Shown here: in pieces, positions 13,323 through 20,778 of the stretch
Layout of the letters: every line of letters starts with the position of its first letter
Position numbering within the stretch: the stretch's first letter is position 1
DNA from: an uncultured Lachnospiraceae bacterium
Lineage (GTDB): Bacteria; Bacillota; Clostridia; Lachnospirales; Lachnospiraceae
Direction: 5' to 3'
DNA: 25,059 nt
Assembly (NCBI GenBank): GCA_900546325.1
Contig: URCR01000043.1
Location: forward strand, 1-25,059
The notes under the pieces: model-generated
What the model saw: only the letters and a program-made list of their open reading frames with translations
Database searches by the model: none
What the model was told of the DNA's origin: nothing
Made by a program: the position numbers and the translations under genes

Positions 13323-14597
13323 ATGGTAAAAGCAGTAGTAGGAGCAAACTGGGGCGATGAAGGAAAAGGGAAGATCACAGATATGCTTGGAGAGAAAGCG
13401 GATATTATCGTTCGTTTTCAGGGCGGAGCAAACGCGGGGCATACGATCATCAATGATTATGGAAAGTTTGCACTTCACACATTGCCGTCAGGAGTTTTTT
13501 ATGATCACACGACAAGTATTATCGGAAACGGGGTCGCGCTCAATATTCCGGTACTCTTCGGGGAGATTCAGTCCATCGTTGACAGAGGAGTTCCGGCACC
13601 GAAGATCTTAGTGTCTGACAGAGCACAGATTGTCATGTCTTATCACATCCTGTTCGATCAGTATGAGGAGGAGCGACTGGGTGGAAAATCTTTCGGTTCT
13701 ACGAAATCGGGAATTGCTCCGTTTTACTCAGATAAATATGCAAAGATCGGATTTCAGGTAAGCGAGCTGTTTGACGACGAGCTGTTAAAAGAAAAGGTAG
13801 TGCGTGTATGTGAGCAGAAAAATGTTATTTTAGAACATTTATATAAGAAACCGGCTCTTCGCCCGGAAGATCTTTACGAAGAACTGCAGAGCTATAAGAA
13901 GATGGTTGCTCCATATGTATGTGATGTATCGCTTTATCTGCACAATGCGATCAAGGAAGGAAAAGAGATTCTTCTGGAAGGGCAGCTTGGCTCTCTGAAA
14001 GATCCGGATCACGGAATTTATCCGATGGTTACTTCTTCCTCTACACTTGCGGCGTATGGTGCGATCGGAGCGGGGATTCCTCCATATGAGATCAAACAGA
14101 TCATCACTGTCTGCAAGGCATATTCAAGTGCTGTCGGAGCAGGTGCGTTTGTCAGTGAGATCTTTGGCGACGAGGCGGATGAGCTTCGCAGAAGAGGAGG
14201 AGATGGCGGTGAATTTGGTGCAACGACCGGACGTCCAAGACGTATGGGATGGTTCGACGTTGTTGCGTCCAAGTACGGCTGCAGACTGCAGGGAACAACA
14301 GATGTTGCCTTTACCGTGTTAGATGTACTTGGATATCTCGATGAGATTCCGGTGTGTGTTGCCTACGACATCGACGGAGAGATCACAACGGACTTCCCGC
14401 CGACTTACCTGCTGGAGCGCGCAAAGCCGGTTCTGGAGACACTTCCGGGATGGAAATGCGATATCCGGGGAATCAAACACTATGAAGATCTCCCGGAAAA
14501 CTGCCGCAGATACATTGAATTCATTGAGGAGAAGATCGGTTATCCGATTACAATGGTTTCAAACGGACCGGGAAGAGATGAAATTATCTACCGCTAA
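13323..14597 (+). CDS. purA: Adenylosuccinate synthetase (PurA)
   Basis: PurA condenses IMP and aspartate using GTP, the committed step from IMP to AMP. The product has 424 aa, the usual family length. The N-terminal GTP-binding glycine-rich loop ANWGDEGKGK carries catalytic D12, and GGANAGHTI carries H40. FGSTKSGIAP, LLEGQLGSLKDPDHG, TTGRPRRMGWFD and the C-terminal NGPGRDE are family signatures. The segment EGQLGSLKD replaces the more common EGAQG-LLD form seen in other PurA and is a mild variation. AGGAGG at 13310-13315 sets the start. It is monocistronic, with its own promoter and a strong terminator after it. Confidence 0.97.
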   Translation: MVKAVVGANWGDEGKGKITDMLGEKADIIVRFQGGANAGHTIINDYGKFALHTLPSGVFYDHTTSIIGNGVALNIPVLFGEIQSIVDRGVPAPKILVSDRAQIVMSYHILFDQYEEERLGGKSFGSTKSGIAPFYSDKYAKIGFQVSELFDDELLKEKVVRVCEQKNVILEHLYKKPALRPEDLYEELQSYKKMVAPYVCDVSLYLHNAIKEGKEILLEGQLGSLKDPDHGIYPMVTSSSTLAAYGAIGAGIPPYEIKQIITVCKAYSSAVGAGAFVSEIFGDEADELRRRGGDGGEFGATTGRPRRMGWFDVVASKYGCRLQGTTDVAFTVLDVLGYLDEIPVCVAYDIDGEITTDFPPTYLLERAKPVLETLPGWKCDIRGIKHYEDLPENCRRYIEFIEEKIGYPITMVSNGPGRDEIIYR

Positions 14598-14653
14598 GAA
14601 ATTTTGCGGAGTGTTTTCCAAAAAGAATAGTATCATGTGCAAAAATGTACAGT

Positions 14654-14725
14654 AAAAAAGAACATGCCGGAAAGAAAAACCTGATTCCCGATAGGAAGAG
14701 GCGGAAGTATTCCGGCATGTTTTTT
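14654..14725. terminator. Shared bidirectional terminator of purA and asnA
   Basis: AACATGCCGGAA (14661-14672) pairs perfectly with TTCCGGCATGTT (14710-14721), extended by A-run and T-run on the outside, with a 37-nt loop. It lies between the convergent purA (+) and asnA (-) genes and has T-runs in both directions. Confidence 0.85.
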
Positions 14726-14752
14726 GATTTTATAATATGGAAAATCGTCTTT

Positions 14753-15763
14753 TCAGAGAAGCTGGATATGGTGTTCGTCTGCAGACCGCAATGTGTCTTC
14801 GGTCCAGATGGAAGACTGCACTTCACCGATGTGCGCTTTTCTGAGGTAGAACATGCAGATGCGGGATTGGCCAATTCCTCCGCCTACTGTGCAGGGAAGC
14901 TCCCCGTTGAGAAGAGATTTTTGAAAATCCAGCCCGGCACGGTCTTCACAGCCGGCGATTTTCAGCTGACGCCTCAAAGAAGCTTCGTCGACACGGATTC
15001 CCATGGAGGAGAGCTCAAGTGCTACATCAAGAACCGGATAGTAGACGAGAATGTCTCCGTTCAATTCCCAGTCATCATAGTCGGGAGCGCGCCCGTCGTG
15101 CGGCTTTCCGGAGACAAGTGTTTTCCCGATCTGTGAGAGGAAGACAGCCTTTTTCTCTCTGGCAATCTTGTATTCCCGCTCCTTTGGAGAAAGCTGCGGA
15201 TACAGATCTTCCAGCTCCTGGGAGGTGATGAACGTAATGTCTTCGGGGAGAAGCGGCTCGATATAATTGTATCTGCGGGAGATGAATTCCTCGGTTTCTT
15301 TTAAGGCGGTATAGACTTTGCGGACGGTGTAACGAAGCGTTTCGGTGTTCCGCTCTTCCCTGGAGATGATCTTCTCCCAGTCCCATTGATCCACGTACAG
15401 AGAATGGAGATTGTCAGTGTCTTCATCGCGGCGGATCGCGCTCATATCGGTGTAAAGCCCCTCGCCGGAGTGAAAATCATAGCGTTTTAAGGCGTAGCGT
15501 TTCCATTTGGCGAGAGAGTGTACAATCTCCACAGGAGCATCGTTCTGCTCCCGGATCCCAAAAGAAACCGGGCGCTCGGTTCCGTTAAGATTATCATTCA
15601 GACCACTTTCCGGTTTCACAAAAAGAGGGGCAGAAACACGGGTGAGATGCAGAGATTTGGCGAGAGCGCGCTCAAAATGATCTTTGACTTCCTTAATTGC
15701 AACTTCCGTCTCCCGGATTGTGAGAGGAGAGCGGTAGCCTTCGGGTAAAATAAATTGTTCCAT
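14753..15763 (-). CDS. asnA: Aspartate-ammonia ligase (asparagine synthetase A)
   Basis: It makes asparagine from aspartate, ammonia and ATP. The product has 336 aa, typical of AsnA, which shares its fold with class II aspartyl-tRNA synthetases. Recognisable segments in order are FERALAKSLHLTRVSAPLF (about 30-48), EIVHSLAKWKRYAL, GEGLYTDMSAIRRDED, HSLYVDQWDWEKII, and near the C-terminus GGGIGQSRICMFYLRKAHIGEVQ, the ATP-binding motif 3-like part. GAAAGG on the minus strand (15773-15778) lies 9 nt before the ATG. Its promoter is at 15815-15843. It is convergent to purA; both feed on aspartate, but no shared regulation is visible. No T-box was found in the short leader. Confidence 0.96.
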   Translation of the reverse strand: MEQFILPEGYRSPLTIRETEVAIKEVKDHFERALAKSLHLTRVSAPLFVKPESGLNDNLNGTERPVSFGIREQNDAPVEIVHSLAKWKRYALKRYDFHSGEGLYTDMSAIRRDEDTDNLHSLYVDQWDWEKIISREERNTETLRYTVRKVYTALKETEEFISRRYNYIEPLLPEDITFITSQELEDLYPQLSPKEREYKIAREKKAVFLSQIGKTLVSGKPHDGRAPDYDDWELNGDILVYYPVLDVALELSSMGIRVDEASLRRQLKIAGCEDRAGLDFQKSLLNGELPCTVGGGIGQSRICMFYLRKAHIGEVQSSIWTEDTLRSADEHHIQLL

Positions 15764-15814
15764 AATACATAACCTTTCTGTCAGAATTTCGTGTTTGCGT
15801 TGCTGATTAGATTT

Positions 15815-15843
15815 AGTGTAGGGATGCCGGGTGAAAATGTCAA
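15815..15843 (-). promoter_or_regulatory. Sigma-A promoter of asnA (minus strand)
   Basis: Read on the minus strand: TTGACA (15843-15838), a 17-bp spacer and TACACT (15820-15815). The start near 15808 gives a 45-nt leader, which is too short for a T-box. The remaining bases up to 16107 are AT-rich, with only a weak plus-strand promoter candidate at 15967-15995 (TTGAGA-17-CATATT). Confidence 0.8.
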
Positions 15844-16107
15844 GGCAAATGTAAAAAATCTTAGAAATCTCATTAGAAAATCTTAATAATTAGATTAGAA
15901 AGGCTTTATAGATCTGTCATAGGGATGTCACAAATTCCATTTATAATAAAATCATCAAGTGAAAGCTTGAGAAAAACAATGAAAAGTGACATATTTTCCG
16001 GGAGCATGGAATAGAATAATAAAGTTGACAGAAAGAATATGAGAGAAGTAGTCAGAAAATCAGACAAAGAAACAAGGCAAGAAACAGGAAATAAAGGAGG
16101 TATGAAA

Positions 16108-16269
16108 ATGCTGACAAAGAGAAGACAGAATTCGCAGGAAGTCATCTCAATCGAAGAATATTTGAACAAACGCCAGCAGATCAGGAAACAGGAAGAAAAG
16201 GGAAAGAAGATCCCGCAGAGTATAATAGAAAAAGGCTCTGCACTGATGCTGGCAGAGCTTTATATATAG
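16108..16269 (+). CDS. Small charged protein, unknown function
   Basis: The product has 53 aa: a basic N-terminus (MLTKRRQNSQEV), then an amphipathic charged segment (SIEEYLNKRQQIRKQEEKGKK) and a hydrophobic end (IIEKGSALMLAELYI). AAGGAGG at 16094-16100 fits this ATG with a 7-nt gap; the in-frame ATG at 16102 sits too close to it. The family is not recognised. The last codons lie in a perfect GCTCTGC/GCAGAGC hairpin that looks like a terminator. The strong ribosome site supports a real gene, but nothing points to its role. Confidence 0.6.
   Translation: MLTKRRQNSQEVISIEEYLNKRQQIRKQEEKGKKIPQSIIEKGSALMLAELYI
16229..16263. terminator. Bidirectional terminator overlapping the 53-aa gene
   Basis: GCTCTGC (16235-16241) pairs with GCAGAGC (16252-16258), extended by A-T pairs on the outside. 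On the minus strand the T-run continues as TTTTTC, which suits the convergent gene at 16282. On the plus strand the tail is TTTATATA. It lies within the final codons of the plus-strand gene. Confidence 0.65.
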
Positions 16270-16281
16270 GATAGAAAGTTC

Positions 16282-16503
16282 CTACTTTTCCTCCTGATCG
16301 CGGTCATCATCCTTTTTGGAGAGACGATGAAAGAGCATTGCGGCATATAAAAATACAGGAAGTACGATTGTGGCGGCAATGGAAGCTTTCAAAAGATCAA
16401 GGGACTGGGAACGGTCGATAAAGGCGAAGATAAGCGTGCTCGCATAGAGTGCACAGAGCAAGATGACACCTGCCAGTGCGAAGACCCGTTTGAATTTTTT
16501 CAT
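16282..16503 (-). CDS. Small two-helix membrane protein, unknown function
   Basis: The product has 73 aa: a basic start (MKKFKRV), two hydrophobic helices at about 7-28 (FALAGVILLCALYASTLIFAF) and 40-60 (SIAATIVLPVFLYAAMLFHRL), and a highly charged end (KKDDDRDQEEK). The family is not recognised. The minus-strand sequence ACGGAG lies about 9 nt before this ATG, and a promoter with a perfect TATAAT lies upstream. Longer in-frame starts would overlap that promoter. It converges with the 53-aa gene and shares its terminator. Confidence 0.75.
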   Translation of the reverse strand: MKKFKRVFALAGVILLCALYASTLIFAFIDRSQSLDLLKASIAATIVLPVFLYAAMLFHRLSKKDDDRDQEEK

Positions 16504-16540
16504 AGTATGACACTCCGTTTCTAAACAAGATATTTGCTCT

Positions 16541-16569
16541 ATTATATAGGAAAATACACGAAAAAGCAA
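16541..16569 (-). promoter_or_regulatory. Promoter of the 73-aa membrane protein (minus strand)
   Basis: On the minus strand: TTGCTT (16569-16564), a 17-bp spacer and a perfect TATAAT (16546-16541). The start near 16534 leaves a leader of about 30 nt. Confidence 0.7.
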
Positions 16570-16663
16570 ATGCGGAAAAAAGAAAGAAAGCAGATCAGCA
16601 GATGAAGGGATCTGCTGAAAACCCGGCCGGCAAGATGAAAAGCAGGCAAATATCGAAAAATGT

Positions 16664-16692
16664 TTGAAAAGAGAAAAGAAATAGTATATAAT
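16664..16692 (+). promoter_or_regulatory. Sigma-A promoter of the SEC-C gene
   Basis: TTGAAA (16664-16669), a 17-bp spacer and a perfect TATAAT (16687-16692). The start near 16699 gives a leader of about 33 nt and rules out the longer in-frame ATG at 16660. Confidence 0.85.
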
Positions 16693-16731
16693 AGAACGTA
16701 CGAAATCACATACAAAGGAGTATTGGTAGAA

Positions 16732-17232
16732 ATGAGTTTATTAGAACAATGGAGAGCCACTGCGTACTCGCAGGAGATGGATAAGACACAATTACAGAAG
16801 TTCTGGACGACGTATTTCCAAATTGAGAGAGGAATCTATGAACAACTTCTTTCTAATCCGGATGAGGAAGTGAGAGGAACTGTAAAGGAATTAGCAGAGA
16901 GATACCATGTGGAAGTATTTACCATGGTAGGATTCTTAGATGGAATCAACGAAAGTCTGAAAGTAGAGAATCCGATCGAGACGATGGAAGAGGATACGAT
17001 CGTAAATCTGAACTTTGATAAAGAAAAATTATATAAGAACATGGTCGATGCGAAAGCAGACTGGTTATATGAACTTCCGCAGTGGGACGAGATCTTCACA
17101 AAGGAGAAACAGAAGGAGCTTTACAGAGAACAGAAAGCATCTGGTACGATCCGCAGAGAGAAGAAGATCGGAAGAAATGATCCATGTCCGTGCGGAAGCG
17201 GTAAGAAGTATAAAAAGTGCTGTGGAAAATAA
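16732..17232 (+). CDS. SEC-C zinc-motif protein
   Basis: The product has 166 aa. The C-terminal 21 residues form a SEC-C motif like the C-terminal zinc finger of SecA: RNDPCPCGSGKKYKKCCGK with C152, C154, C163 and C164. The N-terminal 140 residues are helical and charged (FWTTYFQIERGIYEQLL; VKELAERYHVEVFTMVGFLDGINESL) and contain no enzyme motif I can name. In SecA the motif binds zinc and SecB or ribosomes; stand-alone SEC-C proteins have varied, mostly untested roles. AAAGGAG at 16714-16720 is 11 nt before the ATG. An in-frame TTG at 16723 is closer, but only 2 nt from it. The YdcF gene follows after 24 bp. Confidence 0.85.
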   Translation: MSLLEQWRATAYSQEMDKTQLQKFWTTYFQIERGIYEQLLSNPDEEVRGTVKELAERYHVEVFTMVGFLDGINESLKVENPIETMEEDTIVNLNFDKEKLYKNMVDAKADWLYELPQWDEIFTKEKQKELYREQKASGTIRREKKIGRNDPCPCGSGKKYKKCCGK

Positions 17233-17256
17233 CAGCCCGGATGAAGAGGTGAGAAG

Positions 17257-17982
17257 ATGCATACAGGATTTATCGTCATAGGAATTTTAGCGATTGTCTA
17301 TTATCTTTTTATCTGCTATTATACAAGGAAATGGAATTCTACATTTGCCGCGTTCTGGGTAGTGTTTGCAGTGTTCAATTTCATACTGGCAGCAATTGTA
17401 CATTTTAGTCCGACGTGGCTTCAGTATATATTGCTTACACTGAATTTTATCGCCTATTTTGTATTCTTTGCAGTGCAGGTGATTATCTGTTCAGCAATGC
17501 TTACATTGCCGCCTAAGAAGCTTGATTTTATCATTGTGTTAGGCGCACAGGTGAGAGGAAAGAAGATTACCAACTCTTTGAAGAGAAGGCTCGATAAAGG
17601 AGCGGAGTATCTGAAAGAGAATCCCAAGACGCGCGTGATCGTATCCGGCGGTCAGGGAAAGGGAGAAGACGTGACAGAAGCATTTGCGATGGCACAGTAT
17701 CTTGTCTCACATGGTGTTGATGGGGAACGTATTTTTCTCGAGGAAAAATCGAGGAATACTTATGAAAATCTAAAATACAGTGCATCACTTGTGGACAGTA
17801 TGGATGACCGGATCGGAATTGTATCCAACAATTTCCATATTTACCGGTCGCTGATGCTCGGAAGACAGATTGGCTATACGAGATTGTATGGAATTGCGGC
17901 AGGGTGCAATCCAGTCTTATTTTTAAATTATATGGTGAGAGAGTTTTTCGCAATCATGCGGATGTATCTTACAAGAGAATAG
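17257..17982 (+). CDS. YdcF family (DUF218) membrane protein
   Basis: The product has 241 aa. About four hydrophobic helices fill residues 1-85 (FIVIGILAIVYYLFICYY; FWVVFAVFNFILAAIVHF; YILLTLNFIAYFVFFAVQVIIC). The DUF218 domain follows (about 89-225) with LDFIIVLGAQV, VIVSGGQGKGEDVTEA, AMAQYLVSHGV, EEKSRNTYENLKYS and GIVSNNFHIYRS, which are the typical conserved segments. Family members such as SanA and ElyC affect envelope integrity or lipid-carrier metabolism, while some bind SAM; a specific reaction cannot be assigned. AGAGGTGAG precedes the ATG. It is probably in an operon with the SEC-C gene. The thrS T-box leader begins directly after it. Confidence 0.88.
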   Translation: MHTGFIVIGILAIVYYLFICYYTRKWNSTFAAFWVVFAVFNFILAAIVHFSPTWLQYILLTLNFIAYFVFFAVQVIICSAMLTLPPKKLDFIIVLGAQVRGKKITNSLKRRLDKGAEYLKENPKTRVIVSGGQGKGEDVTEAFAMAQYLVSHGVDGERIFLEEKSRNTYENLKYSASLVDSMDDRIGIVSNNFHIYRSLMLGRQIGYTRLYGIAAGCNPVLFLNYMVREFFAIMRMYLTRE

Positions 17983-17989
17983 AGAAAAT

Positions 17990-18219
17990 ACGTAGATGAG
18001 ACGAGTAGGGTGTGGAAGATTACAGAGAGAGAAGTCTTGTGCTGGAAACTTCTTATTACGGAAGCATCTGAAAACTACCTCGGAGTGGCTGAAAACAGCC
18101 CGGTGATTCCGTTATCATCAGGAAAGTGGTTCTGGCGAAAGCCAGTTCAATCAGGGTGGAACCGCGAGTAAATACTCGTCCCTTGCAGTATCAATGTCTG
18201 TGCTGCAAGGGATTTTTCT
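17990..18219 (+). promoter_or_regulatory. T-box riboswitch, threonine-specific
   Basis: This leader precedes thrS. Hallmarks are GAGACGAGTAGGG at the Stem I base, AGAGAGAGAAGTC with GCTGGAAACTTC in the distal arm, and AGGGTGGAACCGCGAGTA, the T-box motif, at 18153-18170. The specifier is either ACT (18074-18076) or ACC (18077-18079). Aligning to the Cys T-box of this window by the distance to the shared GGAG favours ACT, which is followed by A. Both are Thr codons read by the tRNA-Thr(GGT) at 7264. The TGGA bulge fits that tRNA's U discriminator. I saw no clear promoter for it, so read-through from the YdcF gene is possible. Confidence 0.93.
18179..18219 (+). terminator. T-box terminator hairpin (Thr leader)
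   Basis: TCCCTTGCAG (18179-18188) pairs with CTGCAAGGGA (18203-18212), followed by TTTTTCTGTTT. Confidence 0.92.
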
Positions 18220-18283
18220 GTTTGACAGAAGAATAGGGGACACGCTCAATATAAGAAATAAAAATAGAAAAGGAGAAGATACG

Positions 18284-20215
18284 ATGAAGATTACATTAAA
18301 AGATGGTTCTGTAAAAGAATACAGTGAAGCGAAGTCTGTATACGAGATCGCAGCAGATATCAGTGAAGGACTTGCAAGAATGGCGACAGCAGGAGAAGTA
18401 GATGGGGAAGTGATCGATCTTCGCACAATGATCGATCGGGACTGTGAACTGACAATCCACACATTCCAGAGCCCGGAGGGAGCACATGCCTTCCGCCACA
18501 CAACATCGCATATTCTTGCACAGGCGGTGAAAAGGCTGTTTCCGGATACAAAACTTGCGATCGGACCGGCGATCGATGATGGATTTTATTATGACTTTGA
18601 TAGAGAAGTTCCATTTACAACAGAAGATTTAGAGACAATCGAAAAAGAGATGAAGAAGATCGTCAAAGAAGATCTGAAAATTGAGCAGTTTACACTTCCG
18701 AGAGAAGAGGCGATTGCACTCATGAAGGAAAAGGACGAGCCATATAAGGTAGAACTGATTGAAGATCTGCCGGAAGATGCAGTCATTTCATTCTACAAAC
18801 AGGGAGAATTTACAGATCTCTGTGCAGGTCCGCACTTGCTCAGCACAAAATCTGTCAAGGCATTTAAGCTGACAAGTCTCGCAGGTGCTTACTGGAGAGG
18901 AAGCGAAAAGAACAAGATGCTCACAAGAATTTACGGAACATCTTTCACAAAGAAAGCAGATCTTGACGAGTACCTTGCAAAAATCGAGGAAGCAAAGAAA
19001 CGTGACCACAGAAAATTAGGAAAAGAACTGGGACTGTTCACAATCTTAGAGGAAGGACCGGGATTCCCGATTTTCCTTCCAAAAGGAATGATCTTAAAAA
19101 ATACACTGATCGATTACTGGAGAGAAGTGCATACACGCGCAGGTTATGTGGAAATCTCTACACCGATCATGTTAAACAGACACCTCTGGGAGACATCCGG
19201 ACACTGGGCACACTACAAGGAAAATATGTACACAACAGTGATCGATGAGGAAGACTTTGCGATCAAGCCGATGAACTGTCCGGGAGGAATTCTTGTCTAT
19301 AAGACAGAGCCACACTCTTACAGAGATCTTCCGCTCCGCATGGGAGAACTTGGAACAGTACACCGCCATGAAAAATCAGGTGCGCTCCACGGGCTGATGA
19401 GAGTCAGAAGCTTCACACAGGACGATGCACATATCTTCATGACAAGAGAACAGATCAAAGATGAGATCAAAGGCGTTGCAAGACTGATCGATGAAGTATA
19501 CAGCTTGTTTGGATTCAAATATCATGTGGAATTATCCACAAAACCGGAAGACAGCATGGGAAGCCAGGAAGACTGGGATATCGCAACAGATGCACTCCGC
19601 TCTGCACTGGATGAACTGGGACTTCCATATGTGATCAACGAAGGAGACGGAGCATTCTATGGACCGAAGATCGACTTCCATCTGGAAGATACACTCGGAA
19701 GAACATGGCAGTGCGGAACAATCCAGTTAGATTTCCAGCTTCCGCTTCGTTTTGAGATGGAATATACTGCGGCAGACGGAGAGAAACACAGACCAATCAT
19801 GGTACACCGTGTTGTATTTGGTTCCATAGAGCGTTTCATCGGTATTCTGATCGAGCATTTTGCAGGAGCATTCCCGACATGGCTTGCGCCGGAACAGGTA
19901 AAAGTGCTTCCAATTTCCGAAAAATACCATGAGTATGCAAATGAAGTTGCGGCAAAACTGAAAGAAGCGAAGATCCGCTGCTCCGTAGATGAGCGTTCTG
20001 AAAAGATCGGATACAAGATCCGTGATGCGCGTCTGAACAAGATTCCGTATATGCTTGTTGTCGGAGCGAAAGAGCAGGAAGAAGGAGTTGTATCTGTCAG
20101 AAGCCGTTTCCTCGGAGATGAAGGACAGAGAAGTCTGGATACATTTATTGAAGAGATTACAGAGGAGATCAAGAACAGGACAATCCGTAAGGTTGAATTA
20201 GAAGAAGGAAAATAA
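18284..20215 (+). CDS. thrS: Threonyl-tRNA synthetase (ThrS)
   Basis: It charges tRNA-Thr. The product has 643 aa, the standard bacterial length. It starts with a TGS domain (about 1-62), then the editing domain with H72-x3-H76 (HTTSHILAQ), FYYDFD and DLCAGPHLLST, which clears mis-charged serine. The class II catalytic core follows, with MNCPGG (zinc Cys), HRHEKSGALHGLMRVRSFTQDDAHIF (motif 2 and zinc His) and VHRVVFGSIERFIGILIEH (zinc His, motif 3). The anticodon-binding domain fills the last 110 residues. AAGGAG at 18270-18275 sets the start; a longer frame from 18194 would begin inside the T-box terminator. Expression is controlled by the T-box upstream. Confidence 0.97.
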   Translation: MKITLKDGSVKEYSEAKSVYEIAADISEGLARMATAGEVDGEVIDLRTMIDRDCELTIHTFQSPEGAHAFRHTTSHILAQAVKRLFPDTKLAIGPAIDDGFYYDFDREVPFTTEDLETIEKEMKKIVKEDLKIEQFTLPREEAIALMKEKDEPYKVELIEDLPEDAVISFYKQGEFTDLCAGPHLLSTKSVKAFKLTSLAGAYWRGSEKNKMLTRIYGTSFTKKADLDEYLAKIEEAKKRDHRKLGKELGLFTILEEGPGFPIFLPKGMILKNTLIDYWREVHTRAGYVEISTPIMLNRHLWETSGHWAHYKENMYTTVIDEEDFAIKPMNCPGGILVYKTEPHSYRDLPLRMGELGTVHRHEKSGALHGLMRVRSFTQDDAHIFMTREQIKDEIKGVARLIDEVYSLFGFKYHVELSTKPEDSMGSQEDWDIATDALRSALDELGLPYVINEGDGAFYGPKIDFHLEDTLGRTWQCGTIQLDFQLPLRFEMEYTAADGEKHRPIMVHRVVFGSIERFIGILIEHFAGAFPTWLAPEQVKVLPISEKYHEYANEVAAKLKEAKIRCSVDERSEKIGYKIRDARLNKIPYMLVVGAKEQEEGVVSVRSRFLGDEGQRSLDTFIEEITEEIKNRTIRKVELEEGK

Positions 20216-20322
20216 ATCCGGAAAAGAGCACAAAGTCTGTAAAAAATCAGAAAAGAAGTATAGGAATGATTTTGGCGGAAACACTATGTTTGTGAACAGT
20301 AATCAAACAAGGAGGTAGCAAC

Positions 20323-20643
20323 ATGCCAGAATTAAAATGTACCGTACAGACTTGTGTACACAATCAGCAGTTCTTATGTAACCTGGATCAGATTGAGGTA
20401 GGCGGAAGCAAAGCAAAGCGCTCAGAGGAGACTTGCTGTGACAGCTTTCAGGAGAGAAAGGGAGACAGCTATTCCAATGTGACAGGAACAGCTTCTCCGA
20501 CGAGTTCTATTGACTGTAAGGCGACAGACTGTCAGTATAATGAGTCATGCAAATGTCACGCCGGAAAGATCAGTGTGGAAGGAAGCAGTGCATGTCAGTG
20601 CCAGGAGACAGAGTGTGCCACATTCTGTGCTGTCTGCGAATAG
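20323..20643 (+). CDS. Double DUF1540 cysteine-rich protein
   Basis: The product has 106 aa with two DUF1540 modules. The first (about 4-42) has C6, C11, C19, C38 and C39; the second (about 63-105) has C65, C70, C76, C78 and further Cys to C105. A Ser/Thr/Gly-rich linker (about 47-62) separates them. DUF1540 proteins are small Clostridia and Bacilli proteins that presumably bind metal through cysteines; no function is established to my knowledge. AAGGAGG at 20309-20315 is ideally spaced. No obvious terminator lies after thrS, so co-transcription or an unseen promoter is possible. A strong terminator follows. Confidence 0.88.
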   Translation: MPELKCTVQTCVHNQQFLCNLDQIEVGGSKAKRSEETCCDSFQERKGDSYSNVTGTASPTSSIDCKATDCQYNESCKCHAGKISVEGSSACQCQETECATFCAVCE

Positions 20644-20661
20644 AGAAAAAGAGCAGGAAGA

Positions 20662-20702
20662 AAAGGCATCGTCAGATACAAGCGATCTGACGGTGCCTTT
20701 TT
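20662..20702 (+). terminator. Terminator of the DUF1540 gene
   Basis: A 15-bp stem pairs 20662-20676 (AAAGGCATCGTCAGA) with 20686-20700 (TCTGACGGTGCCTTT), with one G-U pair, and a T-run to 20702. Confidence 0.9.
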
Positions 20703-20717
20703 CGCGGTGTGAGTGTA

Positions 20718-20746
20718 TTGACGCGTGGTATAGCAGAGGGTATAAT
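20718..20746 (+). promoter_or_regulatory. Sigma-A promoter of the AI-2E permease and metA
   Basis: TTGACG (20718-20723), a 17-bp spacer and a perfect TATAAT (20741-20746). The start near 20753 leaves a leader of only about 26 nt and excludes the in-frame GTG at 20755 as a start. Confidence 0.85.
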
Positions 20747-20778
20747 GATTTCATGTGAAAAAGGAAAGGAGAGGGGAA

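Noticed and set aside
14645..15136. 163-codon plus-strand frame across the purA-asnA junction
   Set aside because: It runs through the shared terminator and is antisense to asnA, whose protein is clearly recognisable.
16108..16503. Toxin-antitoxin reading of the two small convergent genes
   Set aside because: They do not overlap as antisense partners, have separate promoters or leaders, and neither shows a known toxin or antitoxin motif.
18194..18283. N-terminal extension of ThrS by 30 residues
   Set aside because: It begins inside the T-box terminator hairpin, and a good ribosome site precedes the ATG at 18284, where the TGS domain starts.
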